Positions 9,616-17,421 of a stretch of DNA of 46,851 nt are shown piece after piece. Location: contig CALMVL010000048.1 of assembly GCA_937873265.1 (NCBI GenBank), forward strand, positions 1-46,851, written 5' to 3'. The DNA comes from an uncultured Granulicella sp. (GTDB lineage Bacteria; Acidobacteriota; Terriglobia; Terriglobales; Acidobacteriaceae). Both the position numbers and the translations under genes were made by a program. The notes beneath the pieces were generated by a model. The model was not told where the DNA came from. It did no database searches and was given only the letters and a program-made list of their open reading frames with translations. Positions within the stretch are counted from its first letter, which is position 1. The number at the start of each line of letters is the position of its first letter.

Positions 9616-10471
9616 GCACATCTACCGCCCCTACTCCGGCAGGCTCACGCCCGCCTGGAGCAGGAGCCTCGTCCTCACGCGCTATGGCCTCGCCGAGGCC
9701 TGGTCCTCCAAGATCACCATTGCGCTGTTCACGCTCTGCTTCCTTCCCGTGATCGTTTCGCTGTTCGGCATCTATCTGGTCAATAACCCGCTCGCGCGCG
9801 TTCTGCTCGGCGCGCAAAGGCCGCAGGTCTTCACCATCGACGCCGAGTTCTTCCTCCACGATCTGCAGGCTCAGTCCTGGCTGGCGCTCGCGCTCGCCTC
9901 CTGGGTGGCGCCCCGGCTCATCACCTTCGACCTCGCCGACAACGCTCTGCCCATCCTGCTCAGCCATCCCATCTCCCGCTTCACCTATCTTCTCGGCAAG
10001 TTCCTCGCTCTGTTCGCGTCGCTCTCCGTCGTCACCTGGATCCCTTGCCTGCTGCTGTTCGCCTACCAGGGCTATTCGTCGCCGGGCGCCTGGGCCTCCG
10101 CGCACCTGGGCATTGCCGGCGGTCTGTTCCTCGGCGCCGTTCTTTGGATCACCTTGCTCTCCCTGCTCGGCCTGGCGCTCTCCTCGTGGGTCAAGCTGCG
10201 CGTCGTCGCCACCGGCGTCATCTTCGCGGCTGTCTTCGTACCCGCCGGCGTCGGCGCCGTTGTCAGCGCCGTGCTCCGCACCCGGTGGGGCTTTCTGCTG
10301 AACGTGCCGGTGATGATGACGCTTCTGTGGCAGCGGTTGCTGGACGCTCCCGGCATCTCCGGCGCTGACCTGCCGACGGGCGCGATCCTGCTTACGCTGC
10401 TGCTCGTCTGCTGCGTTTGTCTGGGGGTGCTCAACGCCCGCATCCGCGCCCGCGAGGTGGTCCACGGATGA
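9602..10471 (+). CDS. ABC-2 type permease, copy 1
   Basis: This 289-residue membrane protein has about six hydrophobic segments. They begin at [22 protein letters not shown] and continue with a segment after LARVLLGAQ, then [70 protein letters not shown] and a C-terminal [15 protein letters not shown]. The motif [21 protein letters not shown] is the conserved stretch that touches the ATPase in ABC-2 permeases. The ATG at 9602 is chosen because it lies just inside the end of the ATPase gene; the longer open frame upstream only duplicates that gene out of frame. Its stop overlaps the next gene's ATG. It presumably forms the membrane half of the first exporter. Confidence 0.88.
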   Translation: MPVYRHIYRPYSGRLTPAWSRSLVLTRYGLAEAWSSKITIALFTLCFLPVIVSLFGIYLVNNPLARVLLGAQRPQVFTIDAEFFLHDLQAQSWLALALASWVAPRLITFDLADNALPILLSHPISRFTYLLGKFLALFASLSVVTWIPCLLLFAYQGYSSPGAWASAHLGIAGGLFLGAVLWITLLSLLGLALSSWVKLRVVATGVIFAAVFVPAGVGAVVSAVLRTRWGFLLNVPVMMTLLWQRLLDAPGISGADLPTGAILLTLLLVCCVCLGVLNARIRAREVVHG

Positions 10472-11409
10472 CAGACCGCATCGTGTTGGACAACGTGTCG
10501 AAGTTCTACGGCGAGGTGCTGGGCGTCAACCGCGTTTCGCTCTCCATCCCGCCCGGCATCACGACGCTGGTCGGCCCGAACGGCTCCGGCAAGACCACCC
10601 TCATGAACCTCCTGACCGGCCTGGTCCAGCCGTCGAGCGGGTCCATCTCGGTCCTCGGCCTGTCGCCGTCCAACTCCACCGGGTTTTTCCGCGAGGTCGG
10701 CTACTGCACGCAGTTCGACTCCTTCCCGCGCGGCCTCACCGGCAGGCAGTTTGTGCTCGATGGCCTGATGCTCCACGGCATGTCCGCGGCCGAGGCGAAC
10801 CGTCTCACCGCCGAAGCCCTCGCCCGCGTGGACCTGGGCGAGGCCGCCGGCAAACGCATCGAGGGCTACAGCAAGGGCATGCGCCAGAAGATCCGGCTCG
10901 CGCAGTCGATCGCCCACCATCCCCGGGTCCTCATCCTCGACGAGCCCTTGAATGGCCTCGACCCGATGGCCCGCGCGGAGTCGCTCGCCCTGTTCGAAGA
11001 GCTGGGCCGCCAGGGCATGCACGTCCTCATCTCCAGCCACATCCTCGACGAGGTCGACCGCATCTCCGATCGCGTGGTGCTCATCACCGGCGGGTACCTG
11101 GTCGCCGAGGGCGATATCCACGCCGTCCGAACGGAGGTTCGCGATCAGCCGATGCAGGTCCTCGTCCGCTGCGATCGTCCGGGGCTGCTCGCGTCCCGGA
11201 TGTTCGCCCTGGATCACTGCGTGGAAGCAAGGCTGCAGCCGGACGGCAAGGGCGTTTTGCTCCGAACCGGAGAGATGGCCGCGTTCTACGCCCTGCTCAA
11301 TCAGGTCGCCGCCGAAGGCCTGGTCCGGATCGAAGCCGTCGCCCCCGCGGACGACGACGCCAACGCCCTCTACCAATACCTGATCGGCTCGGAAGGGAGC
11401 GCGTCCTGA
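10468..11409 (+). CDS. ABC transporter ATP-binding protein (ABC-2 type), copy 2
   Basis: This 313-residue ATPase has Walker [10 protein letters not shown] at residues 36-44, signature YSKGMRQKI, Walker [14 protein letters not shown] and switch region ISSHIL. It resembles copy 1 in architecture but clearly differs in sequence, so the two pairs are old paralogues or independent recruits rather than a recent duplication. The ATG at 10468 overlaps the stop of permease 1 (ATGA), and its own stop overlaps the ATG of permease 2. The C-terminal tail of about 85 residues has an ACT-like or regulatory feel, but I cannot assign it. Confidence 0.92.
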   Translation: MTDRIVLDNVSKFYGEVLGVNRVSLSIPPGITTLVGPNGSGKTTLMNLLTGLVQPSSGSISVLGLSPSNSTGFFREVGYCTQFDSFPRGLTGRQFVLDGLMLHGMSAAEANRLTAEALARVDLGEAAGKRIEGYSKGMRQKIRLAQSIAHHPRVLILDEPLNGLDPMARAESLALFEELGRQGMHVLISSHILDEVDRISDRVVLITGGYLVAEGDIHAVRTEVRDQPMQVLVRCDRPGLLASRMFALDHCVEARLQPDGKGVLLRTGEMAAFYALLNQVAAEGLVRIEAVAPADDDANALYQYLIGSEGSAS

Positions 11410-12275
11410 TGCCGCGGCAGAACGGACCCACGCTTCGCGAAAGACGGGTGCATCCGCCCTGGGGTCTGTGGTGGATCCAGGGGCGTCGCCTGGTCCGCAT
11501 CGAAGTCAGGCGAAACCTCTTCTCCTGGAAGGCGGGATGGATCTATGTGCTCGCATTTACGCCCACTCTGATCCTCGCCATTCATGCCGGCATGGACGCA
11601 CGCTCCGCACGGGACATCGAGGGCGATACGGAGGTCCTGGCCAGGATCGTCCAGCTCTTTTACCTTCGCCTGGCGATCTTTTTCGGCTGCCTCGGCATCT
11701 TTTCCCGCCTGATCCGCGGCGAGATGATCGAGCGCAGCCTCCACTTCTTTCTGTTGTCGCCGGTCCGGCGCGAGGTTCTGCTCCTCGCCAAATTCGTTGC
11801 GGGATCCATCAGCGCCCTGCTGCTCTTTGAATCGGCGATCGTCGCCGACTTCGCTCTGCTCTACCTTCCCTTCGGGGGGATGGCATGGACGTACATCCTG
11901 AACGGTCCCGGACTCGGCCAGCTCGCAGCCTACCTGGGCGTGGCGGCGCTCGCGTGCCTCGGCTACGGATCGGTCTTTCTCCTGCTGAGCATGATCTTCC
12001 GCAACCCCACACCGGCAGCCATGGTCTTTCTGCTTTGGGAGACCATCAACCCCGTCCTTCCGTCGCTGCTGCAAAAGCTCAGCATCGCCTCCTACCTCCG
12101 GCATCTCATGCCGGTTGCCATCGCGCCCGAGGGCTTCTTCGCGCTGCTCACGGTGGAAACCGAACCGACCGCGGCCTGGACGGCCACGCTGGGGCTGCTT
12201 CTGCTCATCCTGGCGGTGCTGGTCTACGCCTGTTTCCGCATGCGGACGCTGGAGATCCGCTACACCACCGAGTAG
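11409..12275 (+). CDS. ABC-2 type permease, copy 2
   Basis: The 288-residue product has a basic cytoplasmic start (RRLVRIEVRRNLFSWKAG) and then about six membrane segments. The conserved interior stretch reads GEMIERSLHFFLLSPVRREVLLLAKFVAG, the coupling region seen in ABC-2 permeases. Its ATG shares one base with the TGA of the preceding ATPase gene (TGATG), giving tight coupling. It is the last gene of the rightward operon. The next gene converges on it after only 13 bp, so little room remains for a terminator. It should form the second exporter with the ATPase upstream. Confidence 0.87.
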   Translation: MPRQNGPTLRERRVHPPWGLWWIQGRRLVRIEVRRNLFSWKAGWIYVLAFTPTLILAIHAGMDARSARDIEGDTEVLARIVQLFYLRLAIFFGCLGIFSRLIRGEMIERSLHFFLLSPVRREVLLLAKFVAGSISALLLFESAIVADFALLYLPFGGMAWTYILNGPGLGQLAAYLGVAALACLGYGSVFLLLSMIFRNPTPAAMVFLLWETINPVLPSLLQKLSIASYLRHLMPVAIAPEGFFALLTVETEPTAAWTATLGLLLLILAVLVYACFRMRTLEIRYTTE

Positions 12276-12288
12276 CAAGATCTGGTCG

Positions 12289-13308
12289 TTACTGCCGCAG
12301 AAGTCTGCTGAGGTAGGCCAGGGCTTTGGGATCGTCCGACTGGCCGAGCCAAAAGACGGCCTGTTTGCGCACCTCGGGATCGTTACTGGTCTGGGCCACC
12401 TCGATCAGCTGTGTGGCGGCCTGATCGCCAGGCAGCCGGGAAAGCGCGAAGACAGCCGACTTGCGGACGTCGCTGTTGCCGTCCGTCGTGGCCAGCGTGC
12501 GCAGGTCCGCCGTCACGCGCGCGCCGCCCACCGTGGCCATCCAGAACTGCGCCTGCTTGCGGACCTGCGGCGATGGATCGGTGTGGGCCATGCGGATCAG
12601 CTCTTCGAGCGCGGCAGGCTGTTTCGTGAGCGTGAGATCAAAGGTGAGTTTTTCCCGGAAGCGCGCATCGGGATCTTCGCGCGCGAGCCGCTGGATGGCG
12701 GCAAACCCTTCCGGGCTGTTCCGGCTGCTCAGCCAGAAGGCAGCCTTCTCGCGGATCTCGGGAGCGTTGCCGGCATCCGTGAAACGGACGAGGGTAGGGA
12801 TCGCCGTCGGCGCCTGGTGAAGGGCGATCGCGAAGACAGCGGCATCCCGCAGGCTGTTGTTGTCCGGCGAGAGAACGATCGTTTGCAGCGTCGCGATGCT
12901 GTCGGCGGGGTCGACGTCCGGGAGCCACACAAATCGGAGGCCGCCGGCGTCGAGCGTGCGGTCTGGGCTTTCCACGCGAAGCTTCCCGACCTCGCGATCG
13001 AGGCGAAGGAGCAGGATGGCGTGGTCCTGCGGGGCGTTCGGTTCGGAGTTGCGGTAGGCGGTGGGGTGGTCGCCTTCGAGGTAGGCGACGCGAGCATCGC
13101 TGCCGCCGGAGGAGAAGTGGCCGTCTGTGGGGATGCGGTAGCCGACCCAGGTGGGCGCGCCGCTTCGCTCGATCGCCGCCAGTTCGGCCTGGAGTCCGTG
13201 GGCGGCGGTCTCGGTGGTGAGGCGGGCGTGGACGATCTCGGGCTGCTGCGCCCGGAGGGTCAGGGACGTTGCGAAGGCGGTCGCGAGGAGGAGCAGGAGT
13301 GCGCGCAT
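12289..13308 (-). CDS. Secreted HEAT-repeat protein
   Basis: This 339-residue protein has a signal peptide (MRALLLLLATAFATSLTLRA, then QQ). The C-terminal 200 residues hold repeated two-helix units. Their second helices read IREKAAFWLSSR, VRKQAQFWMATV, VRKSAVFALSRL and VRKQAVFWLGQS, spaced about 35 residues apart; this is the HEAT/PBS-lyase repeat pattern. The N-terminal part has no motif I recognise. HEAT solenoids bind proteins, so a periplasmic scaffold or sensor role is plausible but inferred. It is the last gene of the leftward sigma operon, 28 bp after the TPR/HEAT gene, and its own end faces the ABC permease gene. Confidence 0.82.
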   Translation of the reverse strand: MRALLLLLATAFATSLTLRAQQPEIVHARLTTETAAHGLQAELAAIERSGAPTWVGYRIPTDGHFSSGGSDARVAYLEGDHPTAYRNSEPNAPQDHAILLLRLDREVGKLRVESPDRTLDAGGLRFVWLPDVDPADSIATLQTIVLSPDNNSLRDAAVFAIALHQAPTAIPTLVRFTDAGNAPEIREKAAFWLSSRNSPEGFAAIQRLAREDPDARFREKLTFDLTLTKQPAALEELIRMAHTDPSPQVRKQAQFWMATVGGARVTADLRTLATTDGNSDVRKSAVFALSRLPGDQAATQLIEVAQTSNDPEVRKQAVFWLGQSDDPKALAYLSRLLRQ

Positions 13309-13336
13309 GGGTGGGTCTCCTTTGGTGCGGGCGGTG

Positions 13337-14272
13337 CTACTTCAGAAGTTCGAGCATGTAGTCGGTGGCGGCCTTGTCCTGCATCAGCGCGAGCTTGGAG
13401 ACGATGTCGCGCTTTTGGCTCAGGTTCTTCTCGTCGCGAGCGAGTTTCACCAGGCGCGGAGCGTCGCCGGAGACGAACAGGGCGGAGGTGACGGCCTCTT
13501 TGACCTGCGGGTTGGAGGTGGAGCGATACGCCTCTTCAAGCGAATCGTTGGCGCGCCTTCCCTGCGTCGCGGTCATGTGGATGGCCTCGATCTGCAGGTT
13601 CGGGTCGACGCGGCCGAGGATAAGGTCGTGCGTTAGCTGCTGGGCTTCGGGAGAGTTGTTCTGCCCGAGCACAAAGATCGCGTGCTGCTTGACGCCATCC
13701 GGCTGGTTGCCGGCGAGCAGGTTGCGCAGAAGGGGCAGTGCCTGGGCCGGGTCGCGGTTCATCAGCGAATTGAGCGCAAGAATCTTGAGGTCCGCGTCGG
13801 GGTCGGCTCGTTCGCGGTGCAGAGCGTCGATGTGGAGCTCCGGAACAACAACATGAATGTCTTTGACCTCCTCCTGAAGCTGCCGGACTTCGGCGAGGCC
13901 GGGAAGCTCCTGCTGCCCAGGTTGCAGGCTCATCGTAAGGGCGACGCAGTCATGGTTCCAGGTGCTGGCCCTGTAGGCGACCTGCAGCTGGGCGCAGGTG
14001 GCGTTGGCCAGGCTGGTCTGGCCGAGCTTGTTGAGCGAGTAGGCCTTCCAGTAGAGCGCCGCGTCGGACCGCCTGCCGTGGGCCTCGGCGACCCGGGAAA
14101 AGGCCGCGACGGCATCCGGCCAGCGTTGCTGGTTCAGGGCGCGCATCCCGTCGGCGTAGGGACCGCCCTCGGTGGACTGCGAACCCGTTTCGGGTAGAGC
14201 TTCGGCGGCGCGCGCCACGGGCGCGACCGAAGCGAGAAGGGCGGCGACGGTGAACAGCAGGCTGGCTTTCAT
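13337..14272 (-). CDS. Secreted TPR/HEAT-repeat protein
   Basis: The 311-residue product starts with a signal peptide (MKASLLFTVAALLASVAPVARA). A TPR-like pair follows: GMRALNQQRWPDAVAAFSRVAEAHGRR, then DAALYWKAYSLNKLGQ. The C-terminal half is built of HEAT-like units, for example DADLKILALNSLMNRD, GVKQHAIFVLGQNNS, NLQIEAIHMTATQG and QVKEAVTSALFVSGD. I chose the ATG at 14272 because it gives the signal peptide and overlaps the anti-sigma stop (ATGA); the longer frame upstream is antisense noise. Co-translation with an anti-sigma factor suggests that it works with the sigma system at the envelope, but no enzyme function is visible. Confidence 0.85.
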   Translation of the reverse strand: MKASLLFTVAALLASVAPVARAAEALPETGSQSTEGGPYADGMRALNQQRWPDAVAAFSRVAEAHGRRSDAALYWKAYSLNKLGQTSLANATCAQLQVAYRASTWNHDCVALTMSLQPGQQELPGLAEVRQLQEEVKDIHVVVPELHIDALHRERADPDADLKILALNSLMNRDPAQALPLLRNLLAGNQPDGVKQHAIFVLGQNNSPEAQQLTHDLILGRVDPNLQIEAIHMTATQGRRANDSLEEAYRSTSNPQVKEAVTSALFVSGDAPRLVKLARDEKNLSQKRDIVSKLALMQDKAATDYMLELLK

Positions 14273-15000
14273 GGCAGGGTTTCCTGAAGATCGGTGGTCT
14301 GTTGCGGATGTCGCTGGGTCTCGTTCTGGCGAAGAATGCGAAGGTCGAGCAGAAGGCCGTTGGTATTGATCTCGAAGCGGATATGCCACCCGCTGTCGGC
14401 GCCCGTCGGTTCGTTGTCGACGGCCGTGAGGACGCGGTCGAGTTGTTCCAGCACGGCCGCATCGGCCAGATCGCCGGCTTGGCGAGCGCTCCGGACGTAC
14501 GCCGCGTTCCGCAGCAGGAGCGTGCGCGCCTGCTCGCGGGTGAGGGGGTCGAGCGGCTCGGAGGTGTGGCTGACTTCGGTAAGGAAACGCTCCGCGCTGT
14601 CCAGATGAGCGGCGATCTGGGGGTTCACCGGACGAGATGTGATGGGACCGGGATGAGGAAGCGTCGTGGCGATCGGTGTCCGGTGCGGAGGATGCGGGCT
14701 CGCCACAACAAGCAGGATCGCCGCAGCAAGCGACGCAACGCCCGCGGCGGACCAGATCCAGCCGAGGCGGAACGGCCGCCGGGGTGCCTGCCGGGGCAGG
14801 ACGGGGAGGTTGGGCCGAAGCCGTCGCCACGCGCGGTCCACATCCACCGGGGGCAGGGGCTCGGCGGAGAAGACGCGCACGGTTTCGGCGAAGGAGTTTG
14901 CCATCTCCGCGCACTCGGGGCAGGTCTCGAGGTGCGCAAGAATCGCTGCTTCGTCGCAGGGCTCTCCCATCTGGAACGCGATCAGATCGGCTTCCGCCAT
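14269..15000 (-). CDS. Zinc-finger anti-sigma factor
   Basis: From the ATG at 15000 this is a 243-residue protein. The N-terminus has LAHLETCPECAEM, a H-x3-C-x2-C zinc-finger anti-sigma motif, preceded by another Cys (GEPCDEA). A transmembrane helix near residues 105-125 reads IWSAAGVASLAAAILLVVA. About 120 periplasmic residues follow, with no recognised domain. The ATG at 15000 has AGGA about 9 bases upstream; an ATG at 15009 would add MPH. Either start lies just past the sigma gene stop. The stop overlaps the next gene by 4 bp. It should hold the preceding ECF sigma inactive at the membrane. Confidence 0.88.
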   Translation of the reverse strand: MAEADLIAFQMGEPCDEAAILAHLETCPECAEMANSFAETVRVFSAEPLPPVDVDRAWRRLRPNLPVLPRQAPRRPFRLGWIWSAAGVASLAAAILLVVASPHPPHRTPIATTLPHPGPITSRPVNPQIAAHLDSAERFLTEVSHTSEPLDPLTREQARTLLLRNAAYVRSARQAGDLADAAVLEQLDRVLTAVDNEPTGADSGWHIRFEINTNGLLLDLRILRQNETQRHPQQTTDLQETLP

Positions 15001-15017
15001 GTGCGGCATCCTGGTGG

Positions 15018-15602
15018 TCAACGGAGACCTCCGGCGAGGGGAGCGAGCGATCGGCGAAGCTTGGTAACGGCGCGAAACACAGCCTGTTTGGCGGAGTTTG
15101 CCGGAATGCGAAGGGCGACGGCGATCTCCGCGATGGGCACATCTTCCATGTGGCGAAGGGTGAACGCGGTCCGTTCCATGGGCGTCAGGGCGGCCATCGC
15201 GTCCCGGCGAAGCGATGTCAGTTCGCCATTCAGCAGCAGCCGCTCCGGGCCGGCATGATGATCGGCGGGATCGGGTGTAGATTGGCCGGCGCCCGCGCCG
15301 GAGCTGAGGGAGTCGGAGCTCCGCGTGAGGTCGCGGGAGCGGCGTTCGACGAGATTGAGCGCGGTGTTCATGGCAATCCGAGTGATCCAGGTGGAAAAGC
15401 TGCTGTCGTGCCGGAAGCCGGCAAGCTTGGTGTACGCGCGCAGAAAGGTGTCCTGCGCAGCCTCCTCGGCGTCCTCGGGGTTGCCGGTGATGCGAAACGC
15501 GATGCGAAAGACACCAGGGTAGTGGCGGTCGAGCAGCACGCGATAGCACTCGGGGTCGCCGGCAAGGACGGCTCGGATCGCTTCTGTGTCGCCCTTCTCC
15601 AT
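15018..15602 (-). CDS. ECF (sigma-70 family) RNA polymerase sigma factor
   Basis: This 194-residue protein matches the RpoE-like ECF layout. Region 2 is LLDRHYPGVFRIAFRITGNPEDAEEAAQDTFLRAYTKLAGF, continuing into FSTWITRIAMNTALN. A Ser/Gly linker follows, then region 4: LTPMERTAFTLRHMEDVPIAEIAVALRIPANSAKQAVFRAVTKLRRSL. It heads a four-gene leftward operon with its anti-sigma factor and two secreted repeat proteins. The 204-bp gap to the divergent MATE gene should contain its promoter; I found no confident -35/-10 pair. The ATG at 15602 is the only sensible start. Confidence 0.94.
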   Translation of the reverse strand: MEKGDTEAIRAVLAGDPECYRVLLDRHYPGVFRIAFRITGNPEDAEEAAQDTFLRAYTKLAGFRHDSSFSTWITRIAMNTALNLVERRSRDLTRSSDSLSSGAGAGQSTPDPADHHAGPERLLLNGELTSLRRDAMAALTPMERTAFTLRHMEDVPIAEIAVALRIPANSAKQAVFRAVTKLRRSLAPLAGGLR

Positions 15603-15806
15603 TCGCCCGATTAGACAACCGGCGAGAGCCGCGGTTAGGTCGAGTCGGCATGTTTTCTTCGGCTGACGTCACCGGCGCGATCAAGATCCGTTTCACCCAC
15701 AGTTCACGTCGCGAACAAATCTTGCGTACGGCCACAACATGGCTGTACCCTTTGGCGCAGGCGAGCGACACTGCTAATCGGTTCTTCCGGCGCAGCTTGC
15801 CGGGCA

Positions 15807-17303
15807 GTGGCCTCATCTCCGGAACTCGCTTGCCCGGCCTCCAACTCTCTCGAGGCTCTTCACTCGTTGACTTCTTCCATCTACTCCACCCCATCCCCAT
15901 ACCCGCCGCGCCAGGCTCGCACCCTGGGCGAGGAGGTGTGGCAGACAGTCCGGCTGGGCGGCCCGCTATCGCTGGGGGAACTGGGCTGGATGTCCACCTA
16001 CCTGGTGGACGCATGGATGATCGGCCACCTCGCCAACTCCCCGCTGGCGATCTCGGCCTCGTCGCTCGGCAACACCATCTTCTATGCGATCGCCTTTTGC
16101 GCGATCTACCTGCTCAATGGCCTGGAAACGCTGATCGCCCAGGCATACGGTCGCGGCAAGCGGGAAGAGTGCGTCCATCTGCTCGGACAGAGCCTCTGGA
16201 TCGTCGCCATCGCGACGCCGGTGGTCATGCTGGCCAGCATCGGCGTGGTGCACCTGCTGCCGATCTTCGGGACGCCGGCCGACATCGTCGCCGAAACCGG
16301 CCGCTACGTGCGCGCGCTGGTCTGGTCGACCCTGCCGCTGATGGCCTACATGGCGCTGCGGCGGTACCTCCAGTCGATGAACCGCGTCACCATGATCACC
16401 GTCTCCCTGCTGACGGCGGCCTTGGTGAACGCGGCGGCGGACTGGGTCTTTCTCTTCGGGCACTTCGGCGCGCCGGCCATGGGCGTCGCCGGCTCGGCGT
16501 GGTCGACGCTGGTGGTGCGCATCTTCATGCTGGTTCTGCTGCTTGCCGGAACCACGCAATCCTTTCGCGCCAACGGCCACCGCCTTACCCGGTCCATGCT
16601 CCAACCCAGCTGGGTGCGACTTCGATCTCTGCTCCGCATCGGCTGGCCGAGTGCCATCGAGAACCTCACGGAGCTCGGCACCTCCACCACGCTGTCCATC
16701 TTTTGCGCACGGCTCGGCGCCACGCTGCTCGCCGCGCACCAGGTCACGCTGGACTTGAACGCCTTTGTCTACCAGATCGCGGCGGGGCTGTCGTACGCGA
16801 CCATCATCCGCGTCGGCCAGGCAGCCGGCCGCAACAATCTGGAGCAGGTCCGGCGGGCAGCCCGGGCCAGCCTGCTCCTGGGGCTGGGCTTCATGCTGGT
16901 CGCCGCGGTCGTCTTTGCCGCCTTTGCGCACCTGTGGGCGAGCCTCTACACCAACAGCGAAGCCGTCGTTGTCGCCGCCGTTCCCCTGTTTTCCATCTGC
17001 GCCTTTCTGCTCCTCGGCGATACGGCGTTTGTGCTTCTCGCTGCCGCGCTGACCGGCCTCGGCGACACGCGGACGCCGCTCGTGGTGTCGCTCATCTGGA
17101 ACTGGGGCATCGGTATGCCGGTCGCGTACAGCCTTGCCTTTCACCAGGGCCTCGCGCTCCGCGGTTTGTGGCTTGGCCGCGCCGTCGCCAGCGTTGGCGG
17201 CGGCCTCACCATGCTGGCGCTCTGGCGCTGGCGTATGCAGCGCGCCAGCGGCTCGGTCCCGGTCAACCTCAGCCTGCTTGCCCAGTTTTCTTCGGCTCCC
17301 TGA
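15807..17303 (+). CDS. MATE-family multidrug/toxin exporter
   Basis: The protein is about 498 residues with twelve hydrophobic segments. The MATE repeats are recognisable from VRLGGPLSLGELGWMSTYLVDAWMIGHL in helix 1 and GLETLIAQAYGRGKREE in loop 2-3, with the second-half counterpart TIIRVGQAAGRNNLEQVRRA. MATE proteins expel cationic drugs by sodium or proton antiport. The start is uncertain. A GTG at 15807 gives a 36-residue Ser/Pro-rich leader unusual for the family, while a TTG at 15867 preceded by GAGG would give a more typical length. It is monocistronic, divergent from the sigma operon, and followed by a receptor gene 118 bp downstream. Confidence 0.9.
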   Translation: MASSPELACPASNSLEALHSLTSSIYSTPSPYPPRQARTLGEEVWQTVRLGGPLSLGELGWMSTYLVDAWMIGHLANSPLAISASSLGNTIFYAIAFCAIYLLNGLETLIAQAYGRGKREECVHLLGQSLWIVAIATPVVMLASIGVVHLLPIFGTPADIVAETGRYVRALVWSTLPLMAYMALRRYLQSMNRVTMITVSLLTAALVNAAADWVFLFGHFGAPAMGVAGSAWSTLVVRIFMLVLLLAGTTQSFRANGHRLTRSMLQPSWVRLRSLLRIGWPSAIENLTELGTSTTLSIFCARLGATLLAAHQVTLDLNAFVYQIAAGLSYATIIRVGQAAGRNNLEQVRRAARASLLLGLGFMLVAAVVFAAFAHLWASLYTNSEAVVVAAVPLFSICAFLLLGDTAFVLLAAALTGLGDTRTPLVVSLIWNWGIGMPVAYSLAFHQGLALRGLWLGRAVASVGGGLTMLALWRWRMQRASGSVPVNLSLLAQFSSAP

Positions 17304-17421
17304 CGGGGTGCCGACACGCTCTCCCCGGGTACGCGGGACCGAGTGCACGCCCCGCGCCACCGCTCGATCGCGACCCTAACCGACTGAAATCGCACAATCC
17401 CACTTTTCCCGAGGTCACCCC

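Noticed and set aside
12276-12288. Terminator between the ABC permease and HEAT genes
   Set aside because: Only 13 bp lie between the convergent stops and I see no hairpin there.
12115-13491. Long plus-strand open frame over the HEAT gene
   Set aside because: Shadow of the minus-strand HEAT-repeat gene; no motif.
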